Source of the DNA: Candidatus Bathyarchaeota archaeon
Lineage (GTDB): Archaea; Thermoproteota; CALKCG01; B24; JAGTQN01
Direction of reading: 5' to 3'
NCBI GenBank assembly: GCA_018396395.1
Contig: JAGTQN010000011.1
Span: 1-25,655, forward strand
DNA: 25,655 nucleotides
Shown: positions 1-8,556 of the stretch, piece by piece
Layout: every line of letters starts with the position of its first letter
Numbering within the stretch: the first letter of the stretch is position 1
The notes under the pieces: generated by a model
What the model was told of the DNA's origin: nothing
Database searches by the model: none
What the model saw: the letters and a program-made list of their open reading frames with translations, nothing else
Program-made: the position numbers and the translations under genes

Positions 1-486
1 CTTACCTCGGAAACGATCTTCTATTCCTTAAGTATGACCCTAAGATTCATCATTCTTATGGAATCCTTTTCCCTCTTCTTTCTTACGACCATTCCTGACG
101 ATCTGAGCCTAGCCCTCGAGAAAATGGGAATTCCCCACGATTTTTGCTTTGCCTTCACCTCCGCCATCAGGTTCGTTCCAGATCTCGCTTTGGAGATCCA
201 ATCGATCATGGATGCCCAGAAATCGAGGGGGCTTGAGCTAGAGAAAGGTAGTTTTATGGAAAGGATAAGGAATTATATACCGATCCTCATTCCCATGCTC
301 ATCAGAAGCTTCCAGAGGAGCCTAGAGCTGGCTGAAGCCATGGAATCTAGGGCCTATGGCGCCCTGAAGAAGAGGACAAGCCTATACGAGCTGAAGATGG
401 TAAGAAGCGATTACATGGCTACTGCCCTTATCATTATATTCCTCTTTACGATGCTTTATGTAAAGTTCTTCATCAAGCTTCCTTAG
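1..486 (+). CDS. ecfT: ECF transporter T component (EcfT/CbiQ family), C-terminal part
   Basis: The frame is open from base 1, so the 5' end lies outside the window; about 161 residues remain of a protein usually near 250-270 aa. It would be the transmembrane coupling subunit of an energy-coupling-factor importer, linking two ABC ATPases to a substrate-binding S component in the cytoplasmic membrane. The two family signatures are visible: a first coupling motif around SRGLE and a second AMESRAYG near position 345, the Ala-Arg-Gly type helices that contact the ATPases. The C-terminus ends in a hydrophobic helix (about the last 25 residues), as in CbiQ. The ATPase and S component genes are not in view. 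Substrate (cobalt, nickel, biotin or another vitamin) cannot be told. The first internal ATG is at 34 but is almost certainly not the true start. Confidence 0.85.
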   Translation, partial: LTSETIFYSLSMTLRFIILMESFSLFFLTTIPDDLSLALEKMGIPHDFCFAFTSAIRFVPDLALEIQSIMDAQKSRGLELEKGSFMERIRNYIPILIPMLIRSFQRSLELAEAMESRAYGALKKRTSLYELKMVRSDYMATALIIIFLFTMLYVKFFIKLP

Positions 487-568
487 GCTCTTGTTCTCCA
501 GATTCTTCGTTAGGAGTAAGGGACTACGCTTATTTTCTAAGGTATGTATAGAAGCCTATGTGAGGAAG

Positions 569-1252
569 GTGACGAAGCTTAGGATCCTTGCTGATGAGAG
601 GGAGAAACCTTCTGGAGTAGCGGATGCCCTCAAGAATCTAGGAGTCCTTGTGGAATATCGGAAGCTTGAAGTAGCCGATTATATCGTCTCGAGAGAAGTT
701 GCCGTTGAAAGGAAGGAGGCTGAAGACTTCCTTAGATCCCTTTTTGATGGGCGCCTCTTCGATCAGGCAAGAAGGCTCTCCCAGAGCTATAGAATCCCTA
801 TCATCATCCTCGAGGGGGATGCTATCTCCATAGGGCAAAAGCTAAAGAATCGAGGGACCTTATGGGGAGCCCAAGTTTCCCTTTCCCTCAAATATGGTAT
901 CAGGTTCTTCCAAACATCCGATTCAAAGGAAACGGCGGAACTCCTCCATTCCTTAGCGAGGCATGAGGGGAAAAGGGGGCCTTCACGACCCCTAGTTTCC
1001 ATTAGAAAGCCTAAGGGATCTCTAGAAATCTCGAAGGCCCAGCTTGCTGTAGTAGCCTGCCTTCCTGGCATTGGGCCAAAACTTGCAGACGGATGCCTTA
1101 GGCGCCTGAAGACTGTAAAGTCCGTTTTTTCGGCAACGGCGGCCCAGTTGGCTATGGTCCCAGGCTTAGGGAGGACAAGGGCCGAGAGGATCGTCGCCTT
1201 CCTCAACCATCCCTACGAGCCCTCAAATACGCCCCCTCATCCCTTTCATTAA
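569..1252 (+). CDS. xpf: XPF/ERCC4-type structure-specific nuclease (short archaeal form)
   Basis: A 227-aa protein like the short crenarchaeal XPF: an ERCC4 nuclease domain (about residues 3-130) followed by a tandem helix-hairpin-helix domain (about 154-212), with no helicase domain. The active-site motifs are present: ADERE near residues 8-12, an Asp in VADYIV, and VERK at 46-49, matching the GDX(n)ERKX3D nuclease signature. The HhH repeats read LPGIGPKLA and VPGLGRTRA. Such enzymes dimerise and cut branched DNA 3' flaps and forks. The GTG at 569 is chosen because the product then begins MTKLRILADERE, aligning with known family starts, and GAGG lies just upstream; an in-frame TTG at 491 or GTG at 560 would only add an unmatched N-terminus. 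The tail (PPHPFH) shows no clear PCNA-binding box, unlike Sulfolobus XPF. It lies 82 bp before gins23. Confidence 0.9.
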   Translation: MTKLRILADEREKPSGVADALKNLGVLVEYRKLEVADYIVSREVAVERKEAEDFLRSLFDGRLFDQARRLSQSYRIPIIILEGDAISIGQKLKNRGTLWGAQVSLSLKYGIRFFQTSDSKETAELLHSLARHEGKRGPSRPLVSIRKPKGSLEISKAQLAVVACLPGIGPKLADGCLRRLKTVKSVFSATAAQLAMVPGLGRTRAERIVAFLNHPYEPSNTPPHPFH

Positions 1253-1334
1253 AGCCTCCATCCCCCTTCAGATGCCTCAGAAATGCCTGCAAAAAGTTAA
1301 ACGGAACCCAGTCGATATCATAATTTGATAGTCC

Positions 1335-1904
1335 TTGAATGCAGGGATTAAGCATCCCCTACGAGCCTGCCGCCTTGACTTCGAGAACAAGTACATTTCT
1401 TTAGTTGCCTCGAGGAACCTGCCAGAAACAAAGCTTCTTGGCTTCTCTGTAGGGCCTTACGAAGAGGGAAAGGAGTATAAAGAAAGGTTTTGGATAGCCA
1501 AGGCCCTCGTGGCGGCTGGCGTTGCGAAGTTCAAGGCAGATGCTTTCATGGACTTCTCAACCTTGGCAAAGATTCATTGGACTGAAATGATCCAGGATAA
1601 AAGTAGCTTTTCAAGGCTACCTGAAGGTTTCTATGAAAAGCTCCTCCTTTACATGGCTGATCTCAAGGCAAAGGGTGAAAAGGATCCAGATTGGGCCGAA
1701 AAATATGTAAAATCGAAGAGGTATGCCGAAGATATTATCAATTATCGTTTGAAAAAAATCGTCATCTTGGCATCCTATCCCACCGTTTCCAGCAACGCCC
1801 TTCAAGCCCTTACTGCCGAGGAAAGGATCCTCTATGAGGGGCTTCGCAACCTTATCTCAGAGTGGAGGACATACGTTTTAGGAATGGAAGCTTTGGAAGT
1901 GTGA
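1335..1904 (+). CDS. gins23: GINS complex subunit, Gins23 type
   Basis: A 189-aa protein with the order seen in Gins23 (PSF2/PSF3-like): a small beta-rich B domain first (about residues 15-60, with SRNLPETKLLGF, then GPYEEGKEY and the FWIAKALVAAGVAKF strand-helix) and a helical A domain after it (about 70-185). GINS bridges MCM and Cdc45/RecJ in the replicative CMG-like helicase. The next gene, 7 bp downstream, is mcm; gins23-mcm adjacency is established in Sulfolobus, where Gins23 was found through its MCM interaction. The start is uncertain: an in-frame TAG at 1329-1331 limits the ORF, and the first candidate is TTG at 1335 without a Shine-Dalgarno sequence, so a leaderless or non-standard start is likely. 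No Gins15/51 partner is in the window. Confidence 0.85.
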   Translation: MNAGIKHPLRACRLDFENKYISLVASRNLPETKLLGFSVGPYEEGKEYKERFWIAKALVAAGVAKFKADAFMDFSTLAKIHWTEMIQDKSSFSRLPEGFYEKLLLYMADLKAKGEKDPDWAEKYVKSKRYAEDIINYRLKKIVILASYPTVSSNALQALTAEERILYEGLRNLISEWRTYVLGMEALEV

Positions 1905-1911
1905 AGACGAT

Positions 1912-3969
1912 ATGCTGGAAGAGGTCAAGGTTGACGTAGAGGAGAGGTTCTACGAGTTCCTCAAATCCTTCAAAACAGAGGATGGTCGCCTCAAGTATCC
2001 ATCCCTCCTCGAGCAGGCAGCCATTGCCAACCTTAGGTCCTTGGTTGTCGATATGGAGGACCTCATTTCCTTCGACGATATGCTGGCTAAGCTCGTCTTG
2101 TATGAGCCAGATAAGTGCCTTCCAAGCTTCGAGAGGGCCGCAATAAAGGCCCTTGAGAAGGAAGCCCCGGAGTACAGGGCAGAGATTAGGCGCTTCCACG
2201 TTCGCCTAAGGGGCCTTCCCCAGAAGGTCAACCTCAGGGAGATAGGCTCCGATCATATAAGGAAGCTTATTCGCTTGGAAGGGGTCGTCGTAAGGTCATC
2301 GCCCGTCAGGCCCCTCCTAGTAGAAGGGGCTTTTCAATGCAGGCGATGTGGCCATGTTACTGTGCTTCCCCAAACAGGGGTCTATGTCCTTGAGCCATCC
2401 AGGTGCATCAACCCTGCCTGTAGGAGGACGGGGCCCTTCGAACTCCTAGAATCTGAATCGACCTTCATCAACTTCCAGGAAATTCGCGTACAGGAGAAAC
2501 CCGAGGACCTTCCTCCTGGCCAGATACCCCGTTGGCTGAACGTCAAACTTGAGGAGGACCTTGTGGATATGGCGAGGCCGGGAGATCATGTTTCGATTAC
2601 AGGTATCGTCAGGACTGAGCAGGAGGTTCTGGCTCGAAGGGGTAGGTTGAGGACCTTCAACATAACCATCGATGGGAATTATGTGGAAGTTCTAGGAAAG
2701 GAGCCTGAAGCCGTGGAGATAAGCCCTGAAGAGGAAGAAGCCATAAGAAAAATTGCCCAGGATCCTTGGGTCCACAACAACATCATACGCTCCATAGCTC
2801 CTAGCATACATGGCTACGAGGACATTAAGGAAGCGATCATGTACCTACTCTTCGGAGGAGTCCCTGTCACGACACCCGATGGCGTGCAGATCCGGGGAGA
2901 CATAAACGTTCTTCTTATAGGGGATCCAGGGACGGGCAAGAGCCAGCTCCTTCAATATGTTCATCGTATAGCTCCGAGGGGGCTTTATACCCATGGAAGG
3001 GGTACCACAGCCGCTGGATTAACCCTTGCTGTCCTCAGGGAGCCTCGGGGTGGCATGACCTTGGAAGCCGGAGCCCTTGTCCTTTCTGACCGTGGTGTCT
3101 GTGCCATTGATGAGATCGATAAGATGAGGCCTGAGGATAGGGTTGCGATTCATGAAGCCATGGAACAGCAGACTTGCTCTGTAGCCAAGGGTGGAATTGT
3201 GGCAACCCTCAATGCAAGGGCTTCGATCCTCGCGGCTGCCAACCCTGCCCTTGGTAGATACGATCCCTACAGGACCGTAAGTGAGAATATCAACCTACCG
3301 GTTACGATCCTGTCGAGGTTTGATCTCATCTTTGTCCTCAGAGATCAGCCCTCCAAGGATTTGGATGCCCGCATGGCGGAGCATGTCCTGACCCTCCATA
3401 AAACCGGTGCCCCACCTGTAGAGCCCGTCATCCCGCCTGAACTTTTGAAGAAGTATATAAGCTATGCAAAGCGCATCAATCCCGTCCTCACCGATGAGGC
3501 GAAAAAAAGGCTTCAAGACTTCTATCTTCGTATGAGGGCTATGTCCGAGTCTGCCGATTCCCCCATAGCCATTACGATACGACAGATCGAATCATCCATA
3601 AGGCTAGCAGAGGCAAGGGCAAGGGCAGCCCTCAGAAGCCAAGTGACAGCCGAAGATGCTGAGGCTGTCATAAGGCTCATGCAAAAATCCCTTATGCAGG
3701 TTGGCATCGACCTTACTTCTGGTAAGCTGGACATAGACCTCATCATGACAGGCAAGCCCAAGAGCGTAAGGGAAAAGCTCCAGGTCATCATAGGAGTCGT
3801 AACGAAGCTTGAGAAGGAAAAGGGTTTGGCTGAGGAGGAAACAATCTATGAAGTCTTAAAATCCGAGTATGGTATCGATCGTGGGGAGGCTGCGAAGCTC
3901 CTCCAACAGCTTAAGAGTGAAGGGACCCTTTATTCTCCAAAGCTTGGCTTCGTAGCTAGGACTAGGTAA
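1912..3969 (+). CDS. mcm: MCM replicative DNA helicase
   Basis: A 685-aa minichromosome maintenance protein, the hexameric 3'-5' helicase that unwinds DNA at forks. Visible in order: an N-terminal domain with a zinc site at Cys143, Cys146, Cys165 and Cys170 (C-x2-C ... C-x4-C); the AAA+ module with Walker A GDPGTGKS (Lys343), Walker B AIDEID (Asp400-Glu401), sensor-1 Asn444 in AANPALG and the arginine finger Arg469 in LSRFD; and a C-terminal winged-helix region (about 610-685). The length is normal for archaea and there is no intein at the Walker A site, a common insertion point. ATG at 1912 follows gins23 closely, so the two are probably co-transcribed, with hel308 39 bp downstream. Confidence 0.98.
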   Translation: MLEEVKVDVEERFYEFLKSFKTEDGRLKYPSLLEQAAIANLRSLVVDMEDLISFDDMLAKLVLYEPDKCLPSFERAAIKALEKEAPEYRAEIRRFHVRLRGLPQKVNLREIGSDHIRKLIRLEGVVVRSSPVRPLLVEGAFQCRRCGHVTVLPQTGVYVLEPSRCINPACRRTGPFELLESESTFINFQEIRVQEKPEDLPPGQIPRWLNVKLEEDLVDMARPGDHVSITGIVRTEQEVLARRGRLRTFNITIDGNYVEVLGKEPEAVEISPEEEEAIRKIAQDPWVHNNIIRSIAPSIHGYEDIKEAIMYLLFGGVPVTTPDGVQIRGDINVLLIGDPGTGKSQLLQYVHRIAPRGLYTHGRGTTAAGLTLAVLREPRGGMTLEAGALVLSDRGVCAIDEIDKMRPEDRVAIHEAMEQQTCSVAKGGIVATLNARASILAAANPALGRYDPYRTVSENINLPVTILSRFDLIFVLRDQPSKDLDARMAEHVLTLHKTGAPPVEPVIPPELLKKYISYAKRINPVLTDEAKKRLQDFYLRMRAMSESADSPIAITIRQIESSIRLAEARARAALRSQVTAEDAEAVIRLMQKSLMQVGIDLTSGKLDIDLIMTGKPKSVREKLQVIIGVVTKLEKEKGLAEEETIYEVLKSEYGIDRGEAAKLLQQLKSEGTLYSPKLGFVARTR

Positions 3970-4008
3970 TACTGAAGAATAAAAGGCTCAAAGACGAAGG
4001 ATGGATAA

Positions 4009-6255
4009 ATGAAGGTTAAGGATCTGCCAATACCGGATGCCCTGAAGGCGGTCATCCAAAAGAGCGGTATTGAAGATCTTTACCCACCCCAGGAAGATGC
4101 CCTTTTCAGGACAAGGGTCCTTAAAGGGGGAAATCTTGTCCTTGCGAGCCCTACGGCTAGCGGTAAAACCCTTGTGGCAGAGATCTGTGCCCTAAAACAT
4201 GTCCTTGAAGGCTTTGGAAAGGTCCTATATCTCACGCCCTTAAGGGCCCTTGCCTCGGAAAAGTTTAGGGACTTTCGGAAGTATGAGGGACTAGAGAAGC
4301 CTGGGGGAGGAAGGGTTCGAGTGGCAATAAGCACGGGAGACTATGATTCCTCCGATCCCTGGCTCGGGCGCTTCGACATCATCGTTAGCACAAACGAAAA
4401 GGTCGATTCGCTTCTGAGGCATAGGGCACCATGGATTGAGAACGTTTCCTTGATCGTATCCGATGAACTCCATTATATAGTCGATGGGGAAAGGGGTCCA
4501 ACCCTCGAAGTCGTCCTTGCAAGGCTAATGCAAATAAACCCAAGGCTTCAGGTACTAGCCCTGAGCGCAACCATAAGGAATGCCCAAGAGATTGCTGAAT
4601 GGCTTAAAGCCGATTATATTACGACGGACTGGAGGCCTGTAAAGCTCAGGGAAGGTGTTTACCTTGATGGAGTCGTGAGCTTTAATGATGGCCATGTCCA
4701 TCGGTGCGAAGAACTCTATGGCAATCCGGCTGTAAACGTGGCCGTGGAAGTCGTAGGTAATGGCGGACAGGCCCTCATCTTTACGGAAACTAGGCGATCC
4801 TCGGTAGAGATGGCTTCTAAGCTCGCTCCTATAATGACGAAGATCCTTTCGAAGAGGGAAAAAGATAGGCTTGAAAGAATCGCCCATGGAATTCTGAACT
4901 CTGGCGAGAGGACGAGGTTAAGCGAAGCCCTTTCAAGGCTTGTGGAGCGAGGAGTTGCCTTCCATCATGCGGGTCTGACTGGAATCCATAGGGAAGCCAT
5001 AGAGGATGCCTTCAGGGAAAGGCTTCTGAAGGTTGTATGTGCAACGCCGACCCTTGCTGCGGGAGTAAACCTTCCTGCTCGAGTTGTGATCCTCAATAGC
5101 TACCAACGCTACGAGGTTGGATATGGAAGATATCCTATATCGATCCTCGAGTACAAGCAGATGGCTGGAAGGGCTGGAAGGCCAAGGTACGATGCCTTCG
5201 GTGAGGCGATCCTCATAGCCAGGTCGAAGGATGAGGAAGAATATCTCATGGAGAGCTATATCAAAGCTCAGCCTGAGCGCCTCTGGTCGAAGCTTGGCAT
5301 GGAGAAGGTTCTCAGAACCCATGTCCTATCTACCGTAGCATCGGGCTTCGCCCACTCTGACAAGGGCATTATGGATTTCTTCGAAAGGACCCTCTACGCC
5401 TTCCAATACGGTTCGAGGAACATCCAAACTCTTATAAAGAACATTGTCGAATTCCTCCTCAAGGAAGGCTTTCTAGAATGCCAAGGATCAAGCCTTGAGG
5501 CTACATCCTTCGGCCGGAGGGTCTCGGAGCTTTACATAGATCCCATATCAGCCGTGATCATCCGGGATGGCTTAAGGAGGGGATCGAAGCTTCTTACTGA
5601 TATAAGCTTTCTATACCTCGCATGCCATACGCCCGATATGGCTCCAAAATTCTATCCAGGGCGTAGAGAAGAGGGAAGCCTTCAGTCCTACATAGAAGCC
5701 CATAAGGACGAATTCATGGTTGATCTCCCTCTTCCCGAAGAATCGGAAGATTCCCTAGCCTTAGAGGAAGCCCTGGCTGAGGTCAAGTGTGTAAGGGTTC
5801 TAGAAAGCTGGATCGATGAGGTCTCGGAGGATGGTATTATCGAGAGGTTTGGGGTTGAGCCCGGGGACTTATATAGGCTTCTTGAATCGACGAAGTGGAT
5901 ACTCCATGCCATTCATGAGCTTTCAGCCCTCCTAGGACGAAAGGAGTACCTTTCTCGATTAGAAAGGCTCATGGAAAGGGTTAGGTCTGGTGTCAAGGAG
6001 GAGCTCCTTCCACTGACACGGATCGAGGGAATCGGAAGGGTTAGGGGAAGGTCCCTCTTCAACGCAGGCTACAGAAGCCTAGAGGACCTGAGAAGGGCAT
6101 CTTTAACCGATCTTACAAAGGTTCCTATGATAGGAACGGAGCTGGCAAAGAGGATAAAAGATCAAGTCGGAGGAAAGGTTTCTCAGGAAGAAATGGAAAA
6201 GATTCGGGGTGGATGGATGAGGGAACAGAGGCTGCTAACGGAATACGAGCCTTAG
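4009..6255 (+). CDS. hel308: ATP-dependent DNA helicase Hel308
   Basis: A 748-aa Ski2-like superfamily 2 helicase acting 3'-5' on stalled forks. Motifs in order: Q motif YPPQEDAL, Walker A SPTASGKT (Lys53), motif Ia TPLRALASEK, DELH box (Asp152-Glu153), SAT (186-188), motif IV region IFTETRRS, motif V TLAAGVNLPA, motif VI QMAGRAGRP (384-392), then the winged-helix and ratchet domains and a C-terminal helix-hairpin-helix (RIEGIGRVRGRSL, about 672-710) typical of Hel308. Length fits the family (about 700-750). ATG at 4009 has GAAGG upstream. It follows mcm by 39 bp on the same strand, suggesting co-expression of fork restart and replication functions. The protein ends in a short charged tail after the HhH. 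Confidence 0.95.
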   Translation: MKVKDLPIPDALKAVIQKSGIEDLYPPQEDALFRTRVLKGGNLVLASPTASGKTLVAEICALKHVLEGFGKVLYLTPLRALASEKFRDFRKYEGLEKPGGGRVRVAISTGDYDSSDPWLGRFDIIVSTNEKVDSLLRHRAPWIENVSLIVSDELHYIVDGERGPTLEVVLARLMQINPRLQVLALSATIRNAQEIAEWLKADYITTDWRPVKLREGVYLDGVVSFNDGHVHRCEELYGNPAVNVAVEVVGNGGQALIFTETRRSSVEMASKLAPIMTKILSKREKDRLERIAHGILNSGERTRLSEALSRLVERGVAFHHAGLTGIHREAIEDAFRERLLKVVCATPTLAAGVNLPARVVILNSYQRYEVGYGRYPISILEYKQMAGRAGRPRYDAFGEAILIARSKDEEEYLMESYIKAQPERLWSKLGMEKVLRTHVLSTVASGFAHSDKGIMDFFERTLYAFQYGSRNIQTLIKNIVEFLLKEGFLECQGSSLEATSFGRRVSELYIDPISAVIIRDGLRRGSKLLTDISFLYLACHTPDMAPKFYPGRREEGSLQSYIEAHKDEFMVDLPLPEESEDSLALEEALAEVKCVRVLESWIDEVSEDGIIERFGVEPGDLYRLLESTKWILHAIHELSALLGRKEYLSRLERLMERVRSGVKEELLPLTRIEGIGRVRGRSLFNAGYRSLEDLRRASLTDLTKVPMIGTELAKRIKDQVGGKVSQEEMEKIRGGWMREQRLLTEYEP

Positions 6256-6301
6256 GCTCATTTTATCGCAGAACTTCGGAATTCCTATCCTTCGAAGGAC
6301 G

Positions 6302-6796
6302 CTACCTCCGCCTTCGCTTTTCTAAAACCATACCCATGGCGACTAGCATCAAGCCAAGGACATCAGAAACCATCGTTGGCTCTGGAATGGCTATCAGGAG
6401 CATTCCTAGACTTATCAGGCTTGTTTGTTCTTTAATCTTGATAACTCCCTCTTTTTCCAGCATCTCAATCTGGGAAGCCATCTGGACAACCTTCTGGGCT
6501 TTATTCAATCTTGGATCCCTCGCTACGCTGAGGATGCTTGCCCTGAACTCAGCGATCCTTGCAAGATTTTGTCTCGTAACGAATATGTCAAGCTTCTCCA
6601 TGGCTTCCTGAAGCCTATCAAGGCTCCTTAGGTCCATCTCCTCGATCCATTTGTTTCTCATTTCCATAAGACGATAGGTTCGTTCCATGTTCGATATGGC
6701 ATGATCCAACTGGCTCAAGGATGCTCTACCTCCGTTAGCTTTGTCATTCTCTGAAGTCCCTGTAAGCCTAAAAGCCTTAAGGGACTCCCAAACCAT
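6302..6796 (-). CDS. Hypothetical protein with C-terminal membrane hairpin
   Basis: A 164-aa protein I do not recognise. It is convergent with hel308, ending 46 bp from it. The first 120 residues are charged and helical with heptad-like spacing (MERTYRLMEM, LDRLQEAMEKLDIF), suggesting a cytoplasmic coiled-coil or helical bundle. The last 40 residues hold two hydrophobic stretches separated by PEPT, ending in a basic tail (EKRRRR), which reads as a helical hairpin inserted in the membrane with both ends in the cytoplasm. ATG at 6796 is the first start after an in-frame stop. The intergenic region to the divergent DUF4342 gene (115 bp) must carry both promoters. Codon use resembles its neighbours, so it is probably a real native gene. 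Confidence 0.6.
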   Translation of the reverse strand: MVWESLKAFRLTGTSENDKANGGRASLSQLDHAISNMERTYRLMEMRNKWIEEMDLRSLDRLQEAMEKLDIFVTRQNLARIAEFRASILSVARDPRLNKAQKVVQMASQIEMLEKEGVIKIKEQTSLISLGMLLIAIPEPTMVSDVLGLMLVAMGMVLEKRRRR

Positions 6797-6859
6797 AAGG
6801 CATACTAAAAGCCTTCATCACCTTTTCATCCCTTGAAAAAATCTTTCTACTGGCATATG

Positions 6860-6907
6860 TTAAATACTAAGAAGGACGGTAAGGAAGCCTAGACAGGTAG
6901 AGGGAGG
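6860..6907 (+). promoter_or_regulatory. Promoter and ribosome binding site of the DUF4342 gene
   Basis: A TATA-like element TTAAATACT at 6860-6868 lies about 45 bp before the ATG at 6912, and a strong Shine-Dalgarno sequence GGGAGG at 6902-6907 lies 4 bases before it. The spacing predicts a leader of roughly 20-25 nt with a ribosome binding site, in contrast to several leaderless starts in this window. Confidence 0.45.
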
Positions 6908-6911
6908 TTTT

Positions 6912-7253
6912 ATGCCTTACTGCGAAGGTTGCGGCTTCGAATTAAAGGAGGGTGCGAAGTTTTGTCCTAAATGTGGGGCAAGGATCCCCTCATTTTCCAT
7001 AGAGCAGTTCTCAGTCTCAGGAGATAAGCTCATCGATAAGGTGAAGGAACTAATCCATGAAGGCAACGTCAACAGGATTATCGTAAAGGATGAGAAGGGA
7101 AGGACCTTCTTGGAGATTCCCGTTACGGCAGCCCTTGTTGGAATCGTATTGGCTCCATTCCTTGCGGCATTAGGGGTTATAGCGGCCTTGCTTACGAACT
7201 GTACGATCGTTGTCGTGAGGAGAGAAGAGAAAGAAGGTGAGAAAAAGGTTTGA
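6912..7253 (+). CDS. Zinc-ribbon DUF4342 membrane protein
   Basis: A 113-aa protein with two parts. Residues 4-24 form a zinc ribbon with Cys4, Cys7, Cys18 and Cys21 (CEGC ... CPKC). Residues 31-105 match DUF4342: a helix (KLIDKVKELIHEGNVNRI), a short strand pair (IIVKDEKGRTFLEIPV), then a Gly/Ala-rich hydrophobic segment (about 69-98) long enough to cross the membrane once or as a tight hairpin, and a basic end. DUF4342 has no established function that I know of; a regulatory or scaffold role at the membrane is only a guess. The gene has its own promoter and a strong ribosome binding site and is convergent with the DUF362 gene 23 bp away. Confidence 0.75.
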   Translation: MPYCEGCGFELKEGAKFCPKCGARIPSFSIEQFSVSGDKLIDKVKELIHEGNVNRIIVKDEKGRTFLEIPVTAALVGIVLAPFLAALGVIAALLTNCTIVVVRREEKEGEKKV

Positions 7254-7276
7254 AGGCCTTCAGATAACAAATGCCT

Positions 7277-8420
7277 TTAAGGTATTTTAGTCTCTGAAGG
7301 GGCTAGAGATTCCAAAGCCCTTCGAAATTCCTTAAGGTCCGGTGGGCAGCCTGGAATAAAAGTTCCCTTAAGCCCATTGTAGAAGGTTGGGGCAAGACAG
7401 TTCCCGCAAAGTATGATGTACGCTCCAGTTTTTGGAGGAATTGCCTTAGGTCCCATGAGGATGTAGAGATCTTCCTTGAAAACATCCTCCTTGAAGGCTC
7501 CATAAAGGGCTGTGCCAATCCTCCCAAAGCATCCAGTACAGGATTGGCCATCGATGATCTTTACTCTCGGATATTTTCTTCTACAAAGATCCAGTATCGT
7601 TACAGTATCCTTTCGATAGGCTTCTCCGATGCTCAAGCCAGATATGGAAATCCTACCAAGGTCCTTCGTCCCAATACCCTTTTCTTCAGCCCAAGAAAGA
7701 AAGCGAATGGTCCTCGGATCGACCCCCATGACCTTGGCCGCAACCGTGTCAACAGCCACAGGATCAGAGCCTCCTAAGGCTAGGTCAAGCCTTTGCTTCT
7801 CGAAGGGAGGGATGTGATGGGTCGAGAAGGTTCCATCCACAATGATGAGGTCACTTGGCCTTGCCATGTTTAGATCTACGATGGCCTCTTCTAGCCTATC
7901 GATGCGATGGTAGAGTCGCTTATCCTCCTTTGGAATAAGCCCATAGAGGTTTTTCATTGCTACCGTTACGCCGGCCAGATGATGGGTCTTCAAGGTTGGG
8001 ACATTGATAAAGACATCGCATTGAAGGGCTGCTCTAGCTATCCGGAGGGTTTTGAAAAATTGGATCCTTTAGATGAACTTCATCAAAGGGCTCTTCGTTA
8101 AAGTTTATCATAACGGCACCCATATCCTTTGCAATCCTTGCGTAGAGATTATGTAACGAAAGATCGGGCCAAGTGGGCGATTCTCCTATGGCGATATACT
8201 TAGCCCCGGCGCGTTTCACAAGATCTACGATGGCCATGGTGAATTCTGGGTGAACGGTTTCCCCTGTTTCTGGAGGAGCTCCATCCACGAGGTTCGGCTT
8301 TATGAGGACCTTATCCCCAGATCCGACAACCCTTTCAATCCCACCAATGAGTTCTATTGCCTTTTCGGCCCTAGCCTTCAGGTCTAGATCCCTCACGATG
8401 GAAACATTCGTAGTTGACAT
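7277..8420 (-). pseudogene. DUF362 domain protein, interrupted by a one-base frameshift
   Basis: Two minus-strand reading frames together make one DUF362 protein of about 380 aa. The first part (8420 to about 8055) reads MSTTNVSIVRDLD and contains the KVLIKPNLVDG motif; it runs into a TAG at 8034-8036. The second frame, read from about 8059 down to 7277, gives KTLRIARAALQCDVFINVP, then TLKTHHLAGVTVAMKNLYG and the Cys pairs GQSCTGC and CGNC near the C-terminus. The frames meet at TTTTTCAAAACCC (about 8046-8059), where one base too many explains the break. ATG at 8420 is preferred because GGTGA lies 4 bases upstream; an ATG at 8453 would add 11 residues. DUF362 proteins are often found with iron-sulfur proteins and some bind Fe-S; the exact role here is unknown. 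A sequencing or assembly indel is as likely as a true mutation. Confidence 0.8.
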
Positions 8421-8556
8421 GGACTCACCATATTCCACATCCACGATATACAATAACTAGACAAATACGATTTTCTTTCCTTTATTAGTTTATTCGATTA
8501 TGACGAAAGATGGAAGGGTTAGCTCCATTGCAATTTAGACCTCTCAAGAGGAACAA

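Noticed and set aside
1912..3969. Intein in MCM
   Set aside because: The protein is 685 aa with all AAA+ motifs in normal spacing.
6213..6611. Plus-strand ORF of 132 codons opposite the membrane-hairpin gene
   Set aside because: It is the antisense of the minus-strand hypothetical gene, overlaps the end of hel308 and has no protein-like pattern; the minus frame has clear helices and a membrane hairpin.
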